A program made the translations under genes and the position numbers. Under the pieces are notes generated by a model that saw only the letters and a program-made list of their open reading frames with translations, had not been told where the DNA came from and searched no databases. From Candidatus Aenigmatarchaeota archaeon (GTDB taxonomy: Archaea; Aenigmatarchaeota; Aenigmatarchaeia; QMZS01): a DNA stretch of 49,228 bases. This document shows, in pieces, positions 42,039-49,228 of the stretch. The stretch is from contig JAGLVB010000006.1 of the NCBI GenBank assembly GCA_023134135.1, positions 1 through 49,228 of the forward strand, written 5' to 3'. Within the stretch, counting starts at the first letter, position 1. Every line of letters begins with the position of its first letter.

Positions 42039-43883
42039 TTATAAACAGTCTATTGGACAGATTTCAGGATTTTCAGCCGGGTCGCAAGCACCATCTCCAC
42101 AGCAGTATCTGCCGCTGGGTCTGCCTGTAGTTCTGCTTGGACAATCTTCCGGGCATGTATTGCAATCTTCTCCGTTTAATTGTCCCTCAAAATTGCCAGC
42201 ACAAATGTCATCGCCACAGACTACTGATACTACACAATCTACATCGGTGTCACTGGTACATTCTGGCCCACAACATCCATCACTGGTTAGACTACAAGAT
42301 GGCCATGTGTTACTGCATGAAGCTGAACATGTTCCTGCATCAATGCAAGTGTCTGTTGTACAAATTTCTGCATCACCACAGTCATCATCTGCCGAACAAG
42401 TTGGTGTTGAACAACTTCCCGAACAACAAATACCATCAGTACAAGTCGTGTCATCTGCTAAATTTGTGTATCCACAATAGGCTGAACACGTTCCTCCAAA
42501 GTAACAGGTGTCTATTGTACATTCATTTGTGTCATCACAATTCAAGTCATCTGTACAAGTCGCTGCACTACATATTCCTCCACAGCAAACACCGCCTGTG
42601 CATGGGGTATCATCTGCTACTGCTGTGTTTTCACAATAAGAACTTGTTTCTCCGGGGTTCATACAAGTATCTGTCGTACATTCATTAGTGTCATCACATT
42701 CTGCATCTGATGAACAGGTTATGATGGGTGTATAGTAATTAACTGCTCCATATGCATTAATTATTCCTGCTCCATAATTGTCTGATGAACACGGAACCAC
42801 GGTACGAAAATAATTTCGTCCTCTTTGTATGACACCATAGCATATAGAATCTGGATTAATTAGGTCTGCTGTTTCATAAAGTGCTGTCTTTATTTCATCT
42901 ACCGTTAGGCTGGGATTAGCCTCTAGCATTAGTGCTACTGTTCCTGAAACATGCGGTGTTGACATTGATGTTCCACCCCATGATGCGTATCCGTCTATTA
43001 CCGACGAATAGATGTTTACTCCCGGAGCCACAATGTCTAATGCCGGACCGAAGTTGCTGAAAGATGCCATAAGACCAGTTTTATCCGTTGCTCCAACAGC
43101 TATTGCTCCAGATGCGCATGCAGGGCTGCTGACAAAAAATCTATCATTTCCTGATGCCACTACAACAGTAATTCCATTACTCACTACCCAATTCACTTTA
43201 GCTGCCAGTGGATCACTATCACAGTTTTCTCCTGCAAAGTTTCCGCCGCCTATACTGATACTCATTACTTTTGCATCTGTCTGAACGGTTGCTTCCATTG
43301 CTCTCATCATGTCACTTTCATAACATCCGTATGTCCCGCATACTTTGTACATATAGATTCCTGCACCGGGTGCAACGCCCTTTGCATCTGGATTGACACC
43401 ATCTGCTGTTATTATCCCTGAAACATGTGTTCCATGACCGTGCCAGTCTTCCGGGATACTGTCTTCGTCTACATAATCGTAGCCGCTTATATAACAATCA
43501 TCCAGTTCGGGATGGTTCATATCTATACCTGTATCCAATACAGCCACATTTACTCCAGTTCCCTCAATGTTTAGTTCGTCCCAGACTCTATCAGCACCGA
43601 TTTGTTCATCCGCTTCCAAGTCTACAATATGAAATATCCGGTCTTCCCTGACGTTCAACTTTTTTGCTATTCCTGCCGGGCATTTCAATGCAGTTGCGTC
43701 ATTCAGTTCATGCACAATACTACAACCATTCATTCTGAAAATAATTTTGTCTATAAAAGATGTTGTAGGTGCTATGACCCTGACTTTATCATCCACTTTT
43801 TCGCCTTGCGCCATTACAATCCCTGAAATCACTAACAAAACCATTGCAAACAAAACCGTTAATTTTGTTTTGTTTATTTCCAT
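42039..43883 (-). CDS. Secreted subtilisin-like protease with Cys-rich repeats
   Basis: 614 aa. Signal peptide (residues 1-25, LFAMVLLVISGIVMAQG), I9-like propeptide, then an S8 catalytic domain with D117 (VLDTGID), H150 (HGHGTHVSG), N246 (VASGNDRF) and S306 (GTSMSTPHVSG). All four are present. After residue 395 come three Cys-rich repeats of about 35-40 residues (CDDTNECTTDTCMNPGETSS; CDDTNECTIDTCYFGGTCSA; CGDAEICTTDTCIDAGTCSA) and two CGDxxC...CPxDC modules, which resemble calcium-binding or disulfide modules of archaeal surface proteins. Probably cell-surface bound or released. Role in processing envelope proteins or digesting host or external protein is inferred. Confidence 0.92.
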   Translation of the reverse strand: MEINKTKLTVLFAMVLLVISGIVMAQGEKVDDKVRVIAPTTSFIDKIIFRMNGCSIVHELNDATALKCPAGIAKKLNVREDRIFHIVDLEADEQIGADRVWDELNIEGTGVNVAVLDTGIDMNHPELDDCYISGYDYVDEDSIPEDWHGHGTHVSGIITADGVNPDAKGVAPGAGIYMYKVCGTYGCYESDMMRAMEATVQTDAKVMSISIGGGNFAGENCDSDPLAAKVNWVVSNGITVVVASGNDRFFVSSPACASGAIAVGATDKTGLMASFSNFGPALDIVAPGVNIYSSVIDGYASWGGTSMSTPHVSGTVALMLEANPSLTVDEIKTALYETADLINPDSICYGVIQRGRNYFRTVVPCSSDNYGAGIINAYGAVNYYTPIITCSSDAECDDTNECTTDTCMNPGETSSYCENTAVADDTPCTGGVCCGGICSAATCTDDLNCDDTNECTIDTCYFGGTCSAYCGYTNLADDTTCTDGICCSGSCSTPTCSADDDCGDAEICTTDTCIDAGTCSASCSNTWPSCSLTSDGCCGPECTSDTDVDCVVSVVCGDDICAGNFEGQLNGEDCNTCPEDCPSRTTGRPSGRYCCGDGACDPAENPEICPIDCL

Positions 43884-43926
43884 ATATTAATAAATCTTAA
43901 ATTTAATAGAATTAAAAGAAAAATGA

Positions 43927-44259
43927 TTATAAAGGGTTTATTGTTTCACTTTTGTAGACAATTTTGTATCCTTCATTTAGACTCCCCAATGCTTTTTCTG
44001 CGTCTTCCACCCAACCTTGATATTCATGAACCATATTAGAGAGGGTATTATCAATATTTCTTGTACTTGAATATTTCTTAATCCTTTGATTTGCTGTTTC
44101 AATCAATCCCTCGTAACTTTTTATATTCTTCTCTATACCGATTATTGCGGCTTCTGTTATTTCTTTTTCAGAGTATCCTTTTTTTCTTGCATTTCTTACA
44201 AATGGAAGGATGAGTCCATCTTTTATTGCTGATAATGGATTGTATATTTCATCACTCAT
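43927..44259 (-). CDS. Hypothetical helical protein, 110 aa
   Basis: Starts MSDEIYNPLSAIKDGLILPF, then almost all helical (GYSEKEITEAAIIGIEKNIK; SNMVHEYQGWVEDAEKAL). No TM, Cys or known motif. Between the subtilase and valS genes on the same strand with a TATA-like ATTATATATG stretch at its start. Unknown. Confidence 0.5.
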   Translation of the reverse strand: MSDEIYNPLSAIKDGLILPFVRNARKKGYSEKEITEAAIIGIEKNIKSYEGLIETANQRIKKYSSTRNIDNTLSNMVHEYQGWVEDAEKALGSLNEGYKIVYKSETINPL

Positions 44260-44324
44260 ATATAATACACATAAATTATAAATAGTCTATTTTTAACATC
44301 TTCAACAATTGCTAAATTTTTTAT

Positions 44325-46712
44325 CTATTCTAAAAAACACTCAATTCCAAATTCTCCTTCTTTAAACGCAACTTCATCAGCCCTGTTTGCTCCTTTTAAA
44401 TCTTCCACAATAGTTTTTAATTTTTCGATTTCTTCTTTGTTTGAAGTAATCTCAATTTTATCCACCTGTTTCCCAAGAGATAGTTTGTTTGAGATTTTCC
44501 ATTTGCGGACTTCTGAAATTACTTTTTTAAATAATTCTCCGGTCTCAAAAGATTCTTTATCTTCAATCAAAATTTCAGGGAAATTGGAGATGTGGATGCT
44601 TTCTTTTTTCTCTGTTTCCTTAAACAACGAATCATATATTTCCTCGGTGGTGTAAGGGATAAATGGGGCAAATAGTTTTATAACCCCCAACAGTACTTCA
44701 TACAAAGCATATTTTGCCCCGGATTTGTTTTTTTCATCTTCGCCGTAAATTCTGTATTTGACCATCTCAAGATAAAAGTCGCAGAATTCATGCTTGAAAA
44801 ATAATTCTGTAACCCTTCTTGCATCGCTTAGTTCATATTTGTCAAAATGTTTGTGGTAGTTTTCCACAACTTTTTTGAATTTGGTTAATATCCATTTGTC
44901 AATAACTGTTAATTCAGGCTTCTCAATTTTTTCAATATTGGAGCTTATGAATCTTGAGGCATTCCATAATTTGATGAGGATATCTGTGTTGTGTTTTAAA
45001 TCTTCTTCTTTGAAAGGCAAATCCTCCCCGACTTTTGATGTTGTTGCCCATAACCTTACAGCATCTGCGGAATATTTTTCAACAATTTCAAGAGGGTCAA
45101 CAACATTGCCGAGAGACTTGCTCATCTTTTTTCCTTTTGAGTCAAGCCCGTGACCTGAAATCATCGTATCTTTCCAGGGCAACTTTCCGGTATGAAAATA
45201 GGATTTAACAATGGTGTAGAAAATCCATGTCCTGATAATATCATGAGCATTTGGTCTCAGACTCATGGGGAATGTTTTTTCAAAGAAATTTTCATCTTCT
45301 TTCCATTTTGTGTTTATCAACGGTGAGATTGAGGATGTAAACCAGGTATCAAATACATCTGTTTCAGGGATTATTTTATTGGATCCGCATTTAGGACATT
45401 TTTCAGGCAGGTCTTTTTCAGGGTCTACAGGGAGTTGTTTATCTTCAGGCAAAATAATTTCGCCGCAGTCTCCGCAGTACCACACAGGAAAGTAAATTCC
45501 ATAATATCTTTGTCTTGAGATGCACCAGTCCCATTTAAGGTTTGCAACCCAGTCTTCATAACGTTTCCTGTAGAAATCAGGGTGCCAGTTTAGTTCTCTT
45601 CCAAGTTCAATCAGTTTTTCTTTATGGTTTAGGATATCCACGAACCATTGTTTTGTGACTATAAATTCCACCGGAGTTTTGCACCTCCAGCACACCCCAA
45701 CATTTTGTTTAAGTTCTTCCTGTTTGTATAAAATATTTTTCTCTTTTAAATCTTCAATTATTTTTCTCTTTGCTTCTTTTAGTTCCAGACCTTCATATTG
45801 TTTTCCAAGTTCATTTAGTTTCCCGTCTTTTGTGATGCATATCTTAAGCGGCAGGTCATAAATTTTCCACCATTCAATATCGGTTTTATCCCCGAAGGTG
45901 CATATCATTACAGCTCCTGTCCCGAATTCAGGGTCTACTTTTTCATCGCTTATAATTTTAACGCTCTGCCCGAAAATCGGAATAATAGCTTTTTCCCCAA
46001 TATACTCTTTATATTTTTTATCTTCAGGGTGGACAAGGATTCCAACGCATGCTGGCAGTAGTTCTGGTCTTGTTGTGGCTATCTCTATTTTCCCTCCATT
46101 TTCCATTTCAAATTTAAGATAATTAAAATTTGTTGTTCTCCCCATATCTTCAACTTCCGCCTGTGCAAGAGCTGTCTGATGGAAAGGACACCATATTGTG
46201 GGTTCTTTTCTCCGGTAAATCTTATCTTTTTTATATAGGTCTATAAAAGACCTTTGAGCCTGTTTCTGGCAGTAAGAGTCAATTGTCCGGTAAAGAAGGT
46301 CGTAATTCCATGAAAAGCCGAGAGAGTCAAATATCTTTGAGTATTCTTTTTCCAGTTCTGTTGCGGTTTCATAGCACATTTCCCTGAACTTATTCCTTTC
46401 AATTGTGGCTTTTGATACATTTTTTGTTTCTTCAACATATTTTTCGGTTGGAAGCCCATTATCATCAAAACACGCGGGGAAAAGCACTTCAATTCCTTTC
46501 ATCCGTTTATACCTTGCTACATACTCGAAGTGAGTGTAACTCATAACATGCCCTATATGCATCTTTCCTGAAGGGGTAATAGGAGGAACATCAATAGAGA
46601 ATATTTCTTTCCCTGAGTTTACGTCAAATTTATAAATCTTGTTGTTTTTCCACTTCAAGTTCCATTTAGTTTCAATTTCCCTGAAGTCAGGTTTTTTGGA
46701 TAATTCGCCCAT
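44325..46712 (-). CDS. valS: Valine-tRNA ligase
   Basis: Charges tRNA-Val. Class I synthetase, 795 aa. HIGH motif H52-I-G-H55 in PSGKMHIGHVMSYTHFEY, editing domain with EIATTRPELLPACVGILVHP, KMSKSLGN near residue 529, and a helical anticodon-binding domain. Short for a ValRS and lacking the bacterial C-terminal coiled coil, as expected of the archaeal type. The window also carries one of its substrates, tRNA-Val(CAC) at 27.8 kb. It is divergent from the LSm gene. Confidence 0.96.
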   Translation of the reverse strand: MGELSKKPDFREIETKWNLKWKNNKIYKFDVNSGKEIFSIDVPPITPSGKMHIGHVMSYTHFEYVARYKRMKGIEVLFPACFDDNGLPTEKYVEETKNVSKATIERNKFREMCYETATELEKEYSKIFDSLGFSWNYDLLYRTIDSYCQKQAQRSFIDLYKKDKIYRRKEPTIWCPFHQTALAQAEVEDMGRTTNFNYLKFEMENGGKIEIATTRPELLPACVGILVHPEDKKYKEYIGEKAIIPIFGQSVKIISDEKVDPEFGTGAVMICTFGDKTDIEWWKIYDLPLKICITKDGKLNELGKQYEGLELKEAKRKIIEDLKEKNILYKQEELKQNVGVCWRCKTPVEFIVTKQWFVDILNHKEKLIELGRELNWHPDFYRKRYEDWVANLKWDWCISRQRYYGIYFPVWYCGDCGEIILPEDKQLPVDPEKDLPEKCPKCGSNKIIPETDVFDTWFTSSISPLINTKWKEDENFFEKTFPMSLRPNAHDIIRTWIFYTIVKSYFHTGKLPWKDTMISGHGLDSKGKKMSKSLGNVVDPLEIVEKYSADAVRLWATTSKVGEDLPFKEEDLKHNTDILIKLWNASRFISSNIEKIEKPELTVIDKWILTKFKKVVENYHKHFDKYELSDARRVTELFFKHEFCDFYLEMVKYRIYGEDEKNKSGAKYALYEVLLGVIKLFAPFIPYTTEEIYDSLFKETEKKESIHISNFPEILIEDKESFETGELFKKVISEVRKWKISNKLSLGKQVDKIEITSNKEEIEKLKTIVEDLKGANRADEVAFKEGEFGIECFLE

Positions 46713-46784
46713 AATTTACGAGAAATATATTTTTATGTATGCCTATGCGGTATATAGAGTTATTTAAAACTTTCTAATTATCTT

Positions 46785-47003
46785 ATGGAAGAAAACAGAC
46801 CAATAGACGCATTGAATCAGTCAAGAGGAAAGAGAGTGTTGTTAAAACTAAAAAATGGAATAGAAATTTCCGGAACATTGAAAGCTCATGACCTTCATTT
46901 GAATATGTGGCTGATTGATATCGAATTAAAAAGAGACGCCGAGACAACAAAATACAAAAATATGCTTGTTAGAGGAGATACAGTATTATTTGTAGTGCCT
47001 TAG
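46785..47003 (+). CDS. LSm/Sm-like RNA-binding protein
   Basis: 72 aa. Sm1 motif GKRVLLKLKNGIEISGTLKAHDLHLNMWL, with the D-x-x-x-N pattern that binds uracil, and Sm2 at the end (NMLVRGDTVLFVVP, with the R-G pair). Forms a ring that binds U-rich RNA. A TATA-like TTATTTAAAAC lies about 25 nt upstream. Divergent from valS. Confidence 0.95.
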   Translation: MEENRPIDALNQSRGKRVLLKLKNGIEISGTLKAHDLHLNMWLIDIELKRDAETTKYKNMLVRGDTVLFVVP

Positions 47004-47067
47004 TTTAATTTTTAAAAGGGGTGTTAAAATTAAAACCTTGAGTTGTAATTTTAGTTTTTGATTAATT

Positions 47068-47544
47068 ATGGATAAAAAATTGCATAAAACTATAGGTGTA
47101 GGAGTTGGAGTAATGATATTAAAAGATAATAAAATCTTACTCGGAAAGAGGAACGAAGACCCTGAAAAAGCATCCAGTCTTTTGCATGGCGAAGGTACTT
47201 GGACAATGCCCGGAGGTAAAATAAATTTCGGAGAAAAACTTGTTGAAGCGGCTTATAGAGAAGTTCTTGAAGAAACAGGAATAGAAATAAACAAAGATGA
47301 TTTAAAGAATATTTGTGTAAATGATGATATTATAACTGACGCGCATTTTGTAACAATTGGTTATCTCTGTAAAAATTTTGATGGAAAACCAAAAGTTATG
47401 GAACCTGATGAAATAACTGAATGGAAGTGGTTTGATTTGGACGAATTACCTCTGCAGATTTATTTTCCAAGTAGAAAGATCATTGAACAATTTTATAAAC
47501 AGAAAGATAAAAAAGATAAAATCTACCATGAGAGAAAAAGATAA
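47068..47544 (+). CDS. Nudix hydrolase
   Basis: 158 aa. Complete Nudix box GKINFGEKLVEAAYREVLEE plus TGI, so G-x5-E-x7-REU-x-EE-x-GU is satisfied. The region before it (WTMPGG) and after it (DEITEWKWFDLDELP) match the ADP-ribose/8-oxo-dGTP type. Probably cleans up modified nucleotides; substrate undetermined. Overlaps the next gene by 17 bp, so they are one operon. Confidence 0.93.
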   Translation: MDKKLHKTIGVGVGVMILKDNKILLGKRNEDPEKASSLLHGEGTWTMPGGKINFGEKLVEAAYREVLEETGIEINKDDLKNICVNDDIITDAHFVTIGYLCKNFDGKPKVMEPDEITEWKWFDLDELPLQIYFPSRKIIEQFYKQKDKKDKIYHERKR

Positions 47545-48034
47545 GGAGACTTGTGGATTTGACCTTTGTAAGGGTTGCGGGTGGTATGAACAAACCGCAG
47601 ACTACTGCGTCAAGGGTTTGTTTGAGTTGGACGAAAAGTATGGAAAGAGATTTCCTACAGAGGAGTGCTTTGAGAGTAGAGAAACTCCAGAAGAGTTGTA
47701 TAAAGAAATTATAGGAATGTGGACAAAAATAACAGAAGCTAATAATTTTTATGATACAAAAAAACAAGGAGAAAAAATTGAAGATATACAGGAATCATTT
47801 AATTCTTTAAATATATATTTGAATGATTTTTATGAAATAATTCAACAGCGAATTATACTTTCAGAGGAAGAACAGAAGGAATACTTTGGAAGAATTAATA
47901 AAATCTCGGAAGGTGTTCTTCTACCGTTTGACTTGCATTTCACGAATGAATACCTTATAAATAATCTAAAAAGAATAGTCAGAGATTTAAATCCTGAAAT
48001 AACAAAAATGAGACGAATCTTAAAACTTGTTTAA
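47528..48034 (+). CDS. Hypothetical protein with N-terminal Cys cluster, 168 aa
   Basis: I set the start at ATG 47528 (MREKDKETCGFDLCKGCGWY), overlapping the end of the Nudix gene; the longer frame would run far into it. The first 45 residues have Cys at C-x4-C-x2-C and two later ones (CVKG, EECFES), perhaps a zinc site. The rest is charged helix (TPEELYKEIIGMWTKITEAN; LNDFYEIIQQRIILSEEEQK). No known family. The coupling to a Nudix enzyme suggests a nucleotide-linked job. Confidence 0.6.
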   Translation: MREKDKETCGFDLCKGCGWYEQTADYCVKGLFELDEKYGKRFPTEECFESRETPEELYKEIIGMWTKITEANNFYDTKKQGEKIEDIQESFNSLNIYLNDFYEIIQQRIILSEEEQKEYFGRINKISEGVLLPFDLHFTNEYLINNLKRIVRDLNPEITKMRRILKLV

Positions 48035-48073
48035 TTTTATATAAGGGACTGGAAAGCTATTCAGGCGGGATTT

Positions 48074-48117
48074 GATTCTCAAATACCCCGTCACTCTGTG
48101 GCGGGGAACTTCATTGA
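48074..48117 (-). repeat. Solo IS200-type hairpin end
   Basis: The 21-nt hairpin at 48086-48106 is identical (reverse orientation) to both ends of the element at 25 kb. Its left flank (TTCTCAAATA) matches the outside of one element end and its right flank (AACTTCATTGA) the outside of the other (AACTTTATTGA). So it looks like the element with tnpA and one hairpin removed. It lies right after the Nudix operon. Confidence 0.85.
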
Positions 48118-48184
48118 ATGATTAAATTTAAAGGTAGAGGAATTACGTATAATCCAACAAAACTTACAAAAATGAAACTCTATT

Positions 48185-48652
48185 TTAATCAGAAGGGATG
48201 CCCTCAACAGATAGACTTTGATTTTTATACCTTTTATCTTCTGTAACTTCTGTTCCAAACCATTCAGGCGGTGTAAAATTATTACTTGATTCGACTGAAG
48301 GAAATTCTATTTCTGCAGTTATTAAACCATCCAATTTTCCCTGATAAACATCCAGCTCTATTACTCTGCCGCTATAAGGTATTTCATATCTGGTTTTCTC
48401 CACCACCCTATCTTCTGCATTTTTTAACCCTGATTTATATTCATCAATGGTTATTTCTTTTTCATCTTCTCCCCTGCTCAAACCACTGCCTGTCTTTATA
48501 GTATGAAAATATCTATCTCCTTTTTGTCTTACTCTTTCTTCAGTATTTTCTGTAATCTTTACATAGCCCTGAGTGATTTCTTTATGGGAATATTGATCCA
48601 ACCCCTCAGGTAATATTTTAACCCGAAACTTTCTCTCTATTTCCTGCACCAT
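48185..48652 (-). CDS. CYTH-domain triphosphate-binding protein
   Basis: 155 aa. N-terminal EIERKFRV (residues 4-11), the EERVRQKGDRYFHTIKTGSG strand pair, KEITIDEY and a late EIEFPS give the CYTH/triphosphate-tunnel pattern of alternating Glu/Lys/Arg. Bacterial relatives are inorganic triphosphatases or class IV adenylyl cyclases. Activity probably triphosphate hydrolysis; substrate unknown. Divergent from an AAA_28 kinase-like gene, a domain to which CYTH is fused in some other organisms, so a joint task is likely. Confidence 0.88.
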   Translation of the reverse strand: MVQEIERKFRVKILPEGLDQYSHKEITQGYVKITENTEERVRQKGDRYFHTIKTGSGLSRGEDEKEITIDEYKSGLKNAEDRVVEKTRYEIPYSGRVIELDVYQGKLDGLITAEIEFPSVESSNNFTPPEWFGTEVTEDKRYKNQSLSVEGIPSD

Positions 48653-48685
48653 AGAAATATATCTAAATAGATTATATAAAGAACT

Positions 48686-48705
48686 GTGGTGGTGTTCATC
48701 ACCAC
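48686..48705. promoter_or_regulatory. Hairpin/operator between CYTH and kinase genes
   Basis: GTGGTG and CACCAC form a perfect 6-bp inverted repeat with an 8-nt spacer, located in the 96-bp divergent gap with TATA-like boxes on both sides (GATTATATAAAG; AATTATAAATATA). Fits an operator for both genes. Confidence 0.5.
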
Positions 48706-48748
48706 TTAATTATAAATATACCCATTATCAAGTTGTATTGTGGTGTAT

Positions 48749-49222
48749 ATGAAATATATTGAAGGTGATGGGATACCTAAAACAGAAAAATATGTTATAA
48801 GCGGGGGACCTGGTTGCGGGAAAACTACGATAGTGGAGGAACTGGAAAGAAGAAATTATTATATAATTCCAGAACCGGCGAGGCAGATAATAGATAGAGA
48901 AGAAAAGATTGGAGGAAATCTTTTGCCTTGGGATGATAGACGAGGATTTCAGAAAGCAGTAATTGAATTACAAAAAGAACAGGAATATAATTTACCTTCA
49001 ACAGGAACTATATTTTTAGATAGGAGTATGTTGGATAATTTGGCTTATTTGAGGCTTGATGGGATAGAACCTTCTGAAGAATTATATGGAATGTTCAATA
49101 AATTTAATAATTATTCAACAGTATTCTTGCCGGAACCGCTTCCAAAATATGTAAATGATAATGCAAGAAAAGAAGATGAAAAAACTGCCAGAGATATACA
49201 TAATAGACTTGTTGCCAATTAA
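48749..49222 (+). CDS. AAA_28-type nucleotide kinase-like protein
   Basis: 157 aa from ATG 48749 (MKYIEGDGIPKTEKYVIS). P-loop SGGPGCGKTTIVEELERR, then IPEPARQII, and the FLDRSMLDNLAYLRLDGIEP switch; the family ending is LPEPLPKYVNDNARKEDEKT. Related proteins run 20-40 residues beyond the helix RDIHNRLVAN that ends this one, so it is short at the C-terminus, either by a recent stop or naturally. Substrate unknown. Divergent from the CYTH gene. Confidence 0.8.
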   Translation: MKYIEGDGIPKTEKYVISGGPGCGKTTIVEELERRNYYIIPEPARQIIDREEKIGGNLLPWDDRRGFQKAVIELQKEQEYNLPSTGTIFLDRSMLDNLAYLRLDGIEPSEELYGMFNKFNNYSTVFLPEPLPKYVNDNARKEDEKTARDIHNRLVAN

Positions 49223-49228
49223 CCCCTA

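Noticed and set aside
41451-42044. 197-aa forward ORF over the ileS start
   Set aside because: Antisense to a confident IleRS; composition is a typical shadow with many Phe and Ser.
42137-42688. 183-aa forward ORF opposite the subtilase Cys repeats
   Set aside because: Low-complexity His/Leu/Cys shadow of the repeat DNA, no plausible protein features.
48118-48243. Short forward ORF starting MIKFKGRGITYNPTKL
   Set aside because: Overlaps the 3' end of the CYTH gene and shows no family or promoter support; could be checked by conservation.

Overview
The window is AT-rich archaeal DNA. Archaeal markers include ribosomal proteins uS7 and L7Ae, an LSm protein, a proteasome beta subunit, aCPSF2, two archaeal lipid enzymes (a UbiA-type DGGGP synthase and CDP-archaeol synthase CarS), a Taw1 wyosine enzyme, a DUF359 dephospho-CoA kinase and a tRNA gene with bulge-helix-bulge introns. 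Genes are short and closely packed, and many start codons lie 20-30 nt after a TATA-like box, as in leaderless archaeal transcription. The mix of a reduced-looking gene set with bacterial-type RadC, a type I restriction system and a Cys-repeat subtilase suggests a DPANN archaeon of the Pacearchaeota/Woesearchaeota kind; that placement is an inference, not shown by a marker tree.

Layout. 1-5.2 kb: small unknown genes, aCPSF2 with a K-tailed membrane protein, uS7, L7Ae and a frameshifted lipoprotein. 5.2-8.5 kb: cupin, DGGGP synthase, RadC and a Panacea/RelE-type toxin-antitoxin pair. 8.5-21.9 kb: a defence island built on a type I restriction-modification system. hsdM and hsdR lie 8.7 kb apart, with cargo between them: a stretch of five-unit 12-bp coding repeats and gene fragments, a BRO-N gene, an OLD-like ATPase-TOPRIM protein overlapping hsdS, an Abi_C/HEPN-like protein, small unknown genes under a duplicated 40-bp promoter element, and an RloA-RloB pair.

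22-34.4 kb: mostly housekeeping genes. These are topoisomerase IA, methyltransferases, CarS, a zinc-ribbon mini-gene missed by length cut-offs, tRNA-Val(CAC) with two introns, proteasome beta and Taw1, and a reverse-strand operon of dephospho-CoA kinase, an extracytoplasmic Lon-like protease and a DUF92 protein. An IS200-type element sits at 25 kb. 34.4-38.9 kb: a second accessory patch with an MntA antitoxin, a truncated HepT, four TM-anchored unknown proteins and a second BRO-N gene in inverted orientation.

38.9-49.2 kb: IleRS, a secreted subtilase with Cys-rich repeats, ValRS, LSm, Nudix, and a divergent CYTH / AAA_28 kinase pair around a hairpin. A solo end of the IS200-type element lies at 48.1 kb and a decayed one at 5.2 kb.

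The strongest leads are the extended restriction/abortive-infection island, the two-intron tRNA, the shared promoter repeat inside the island, and the hairpin family left by the IS200-type element.
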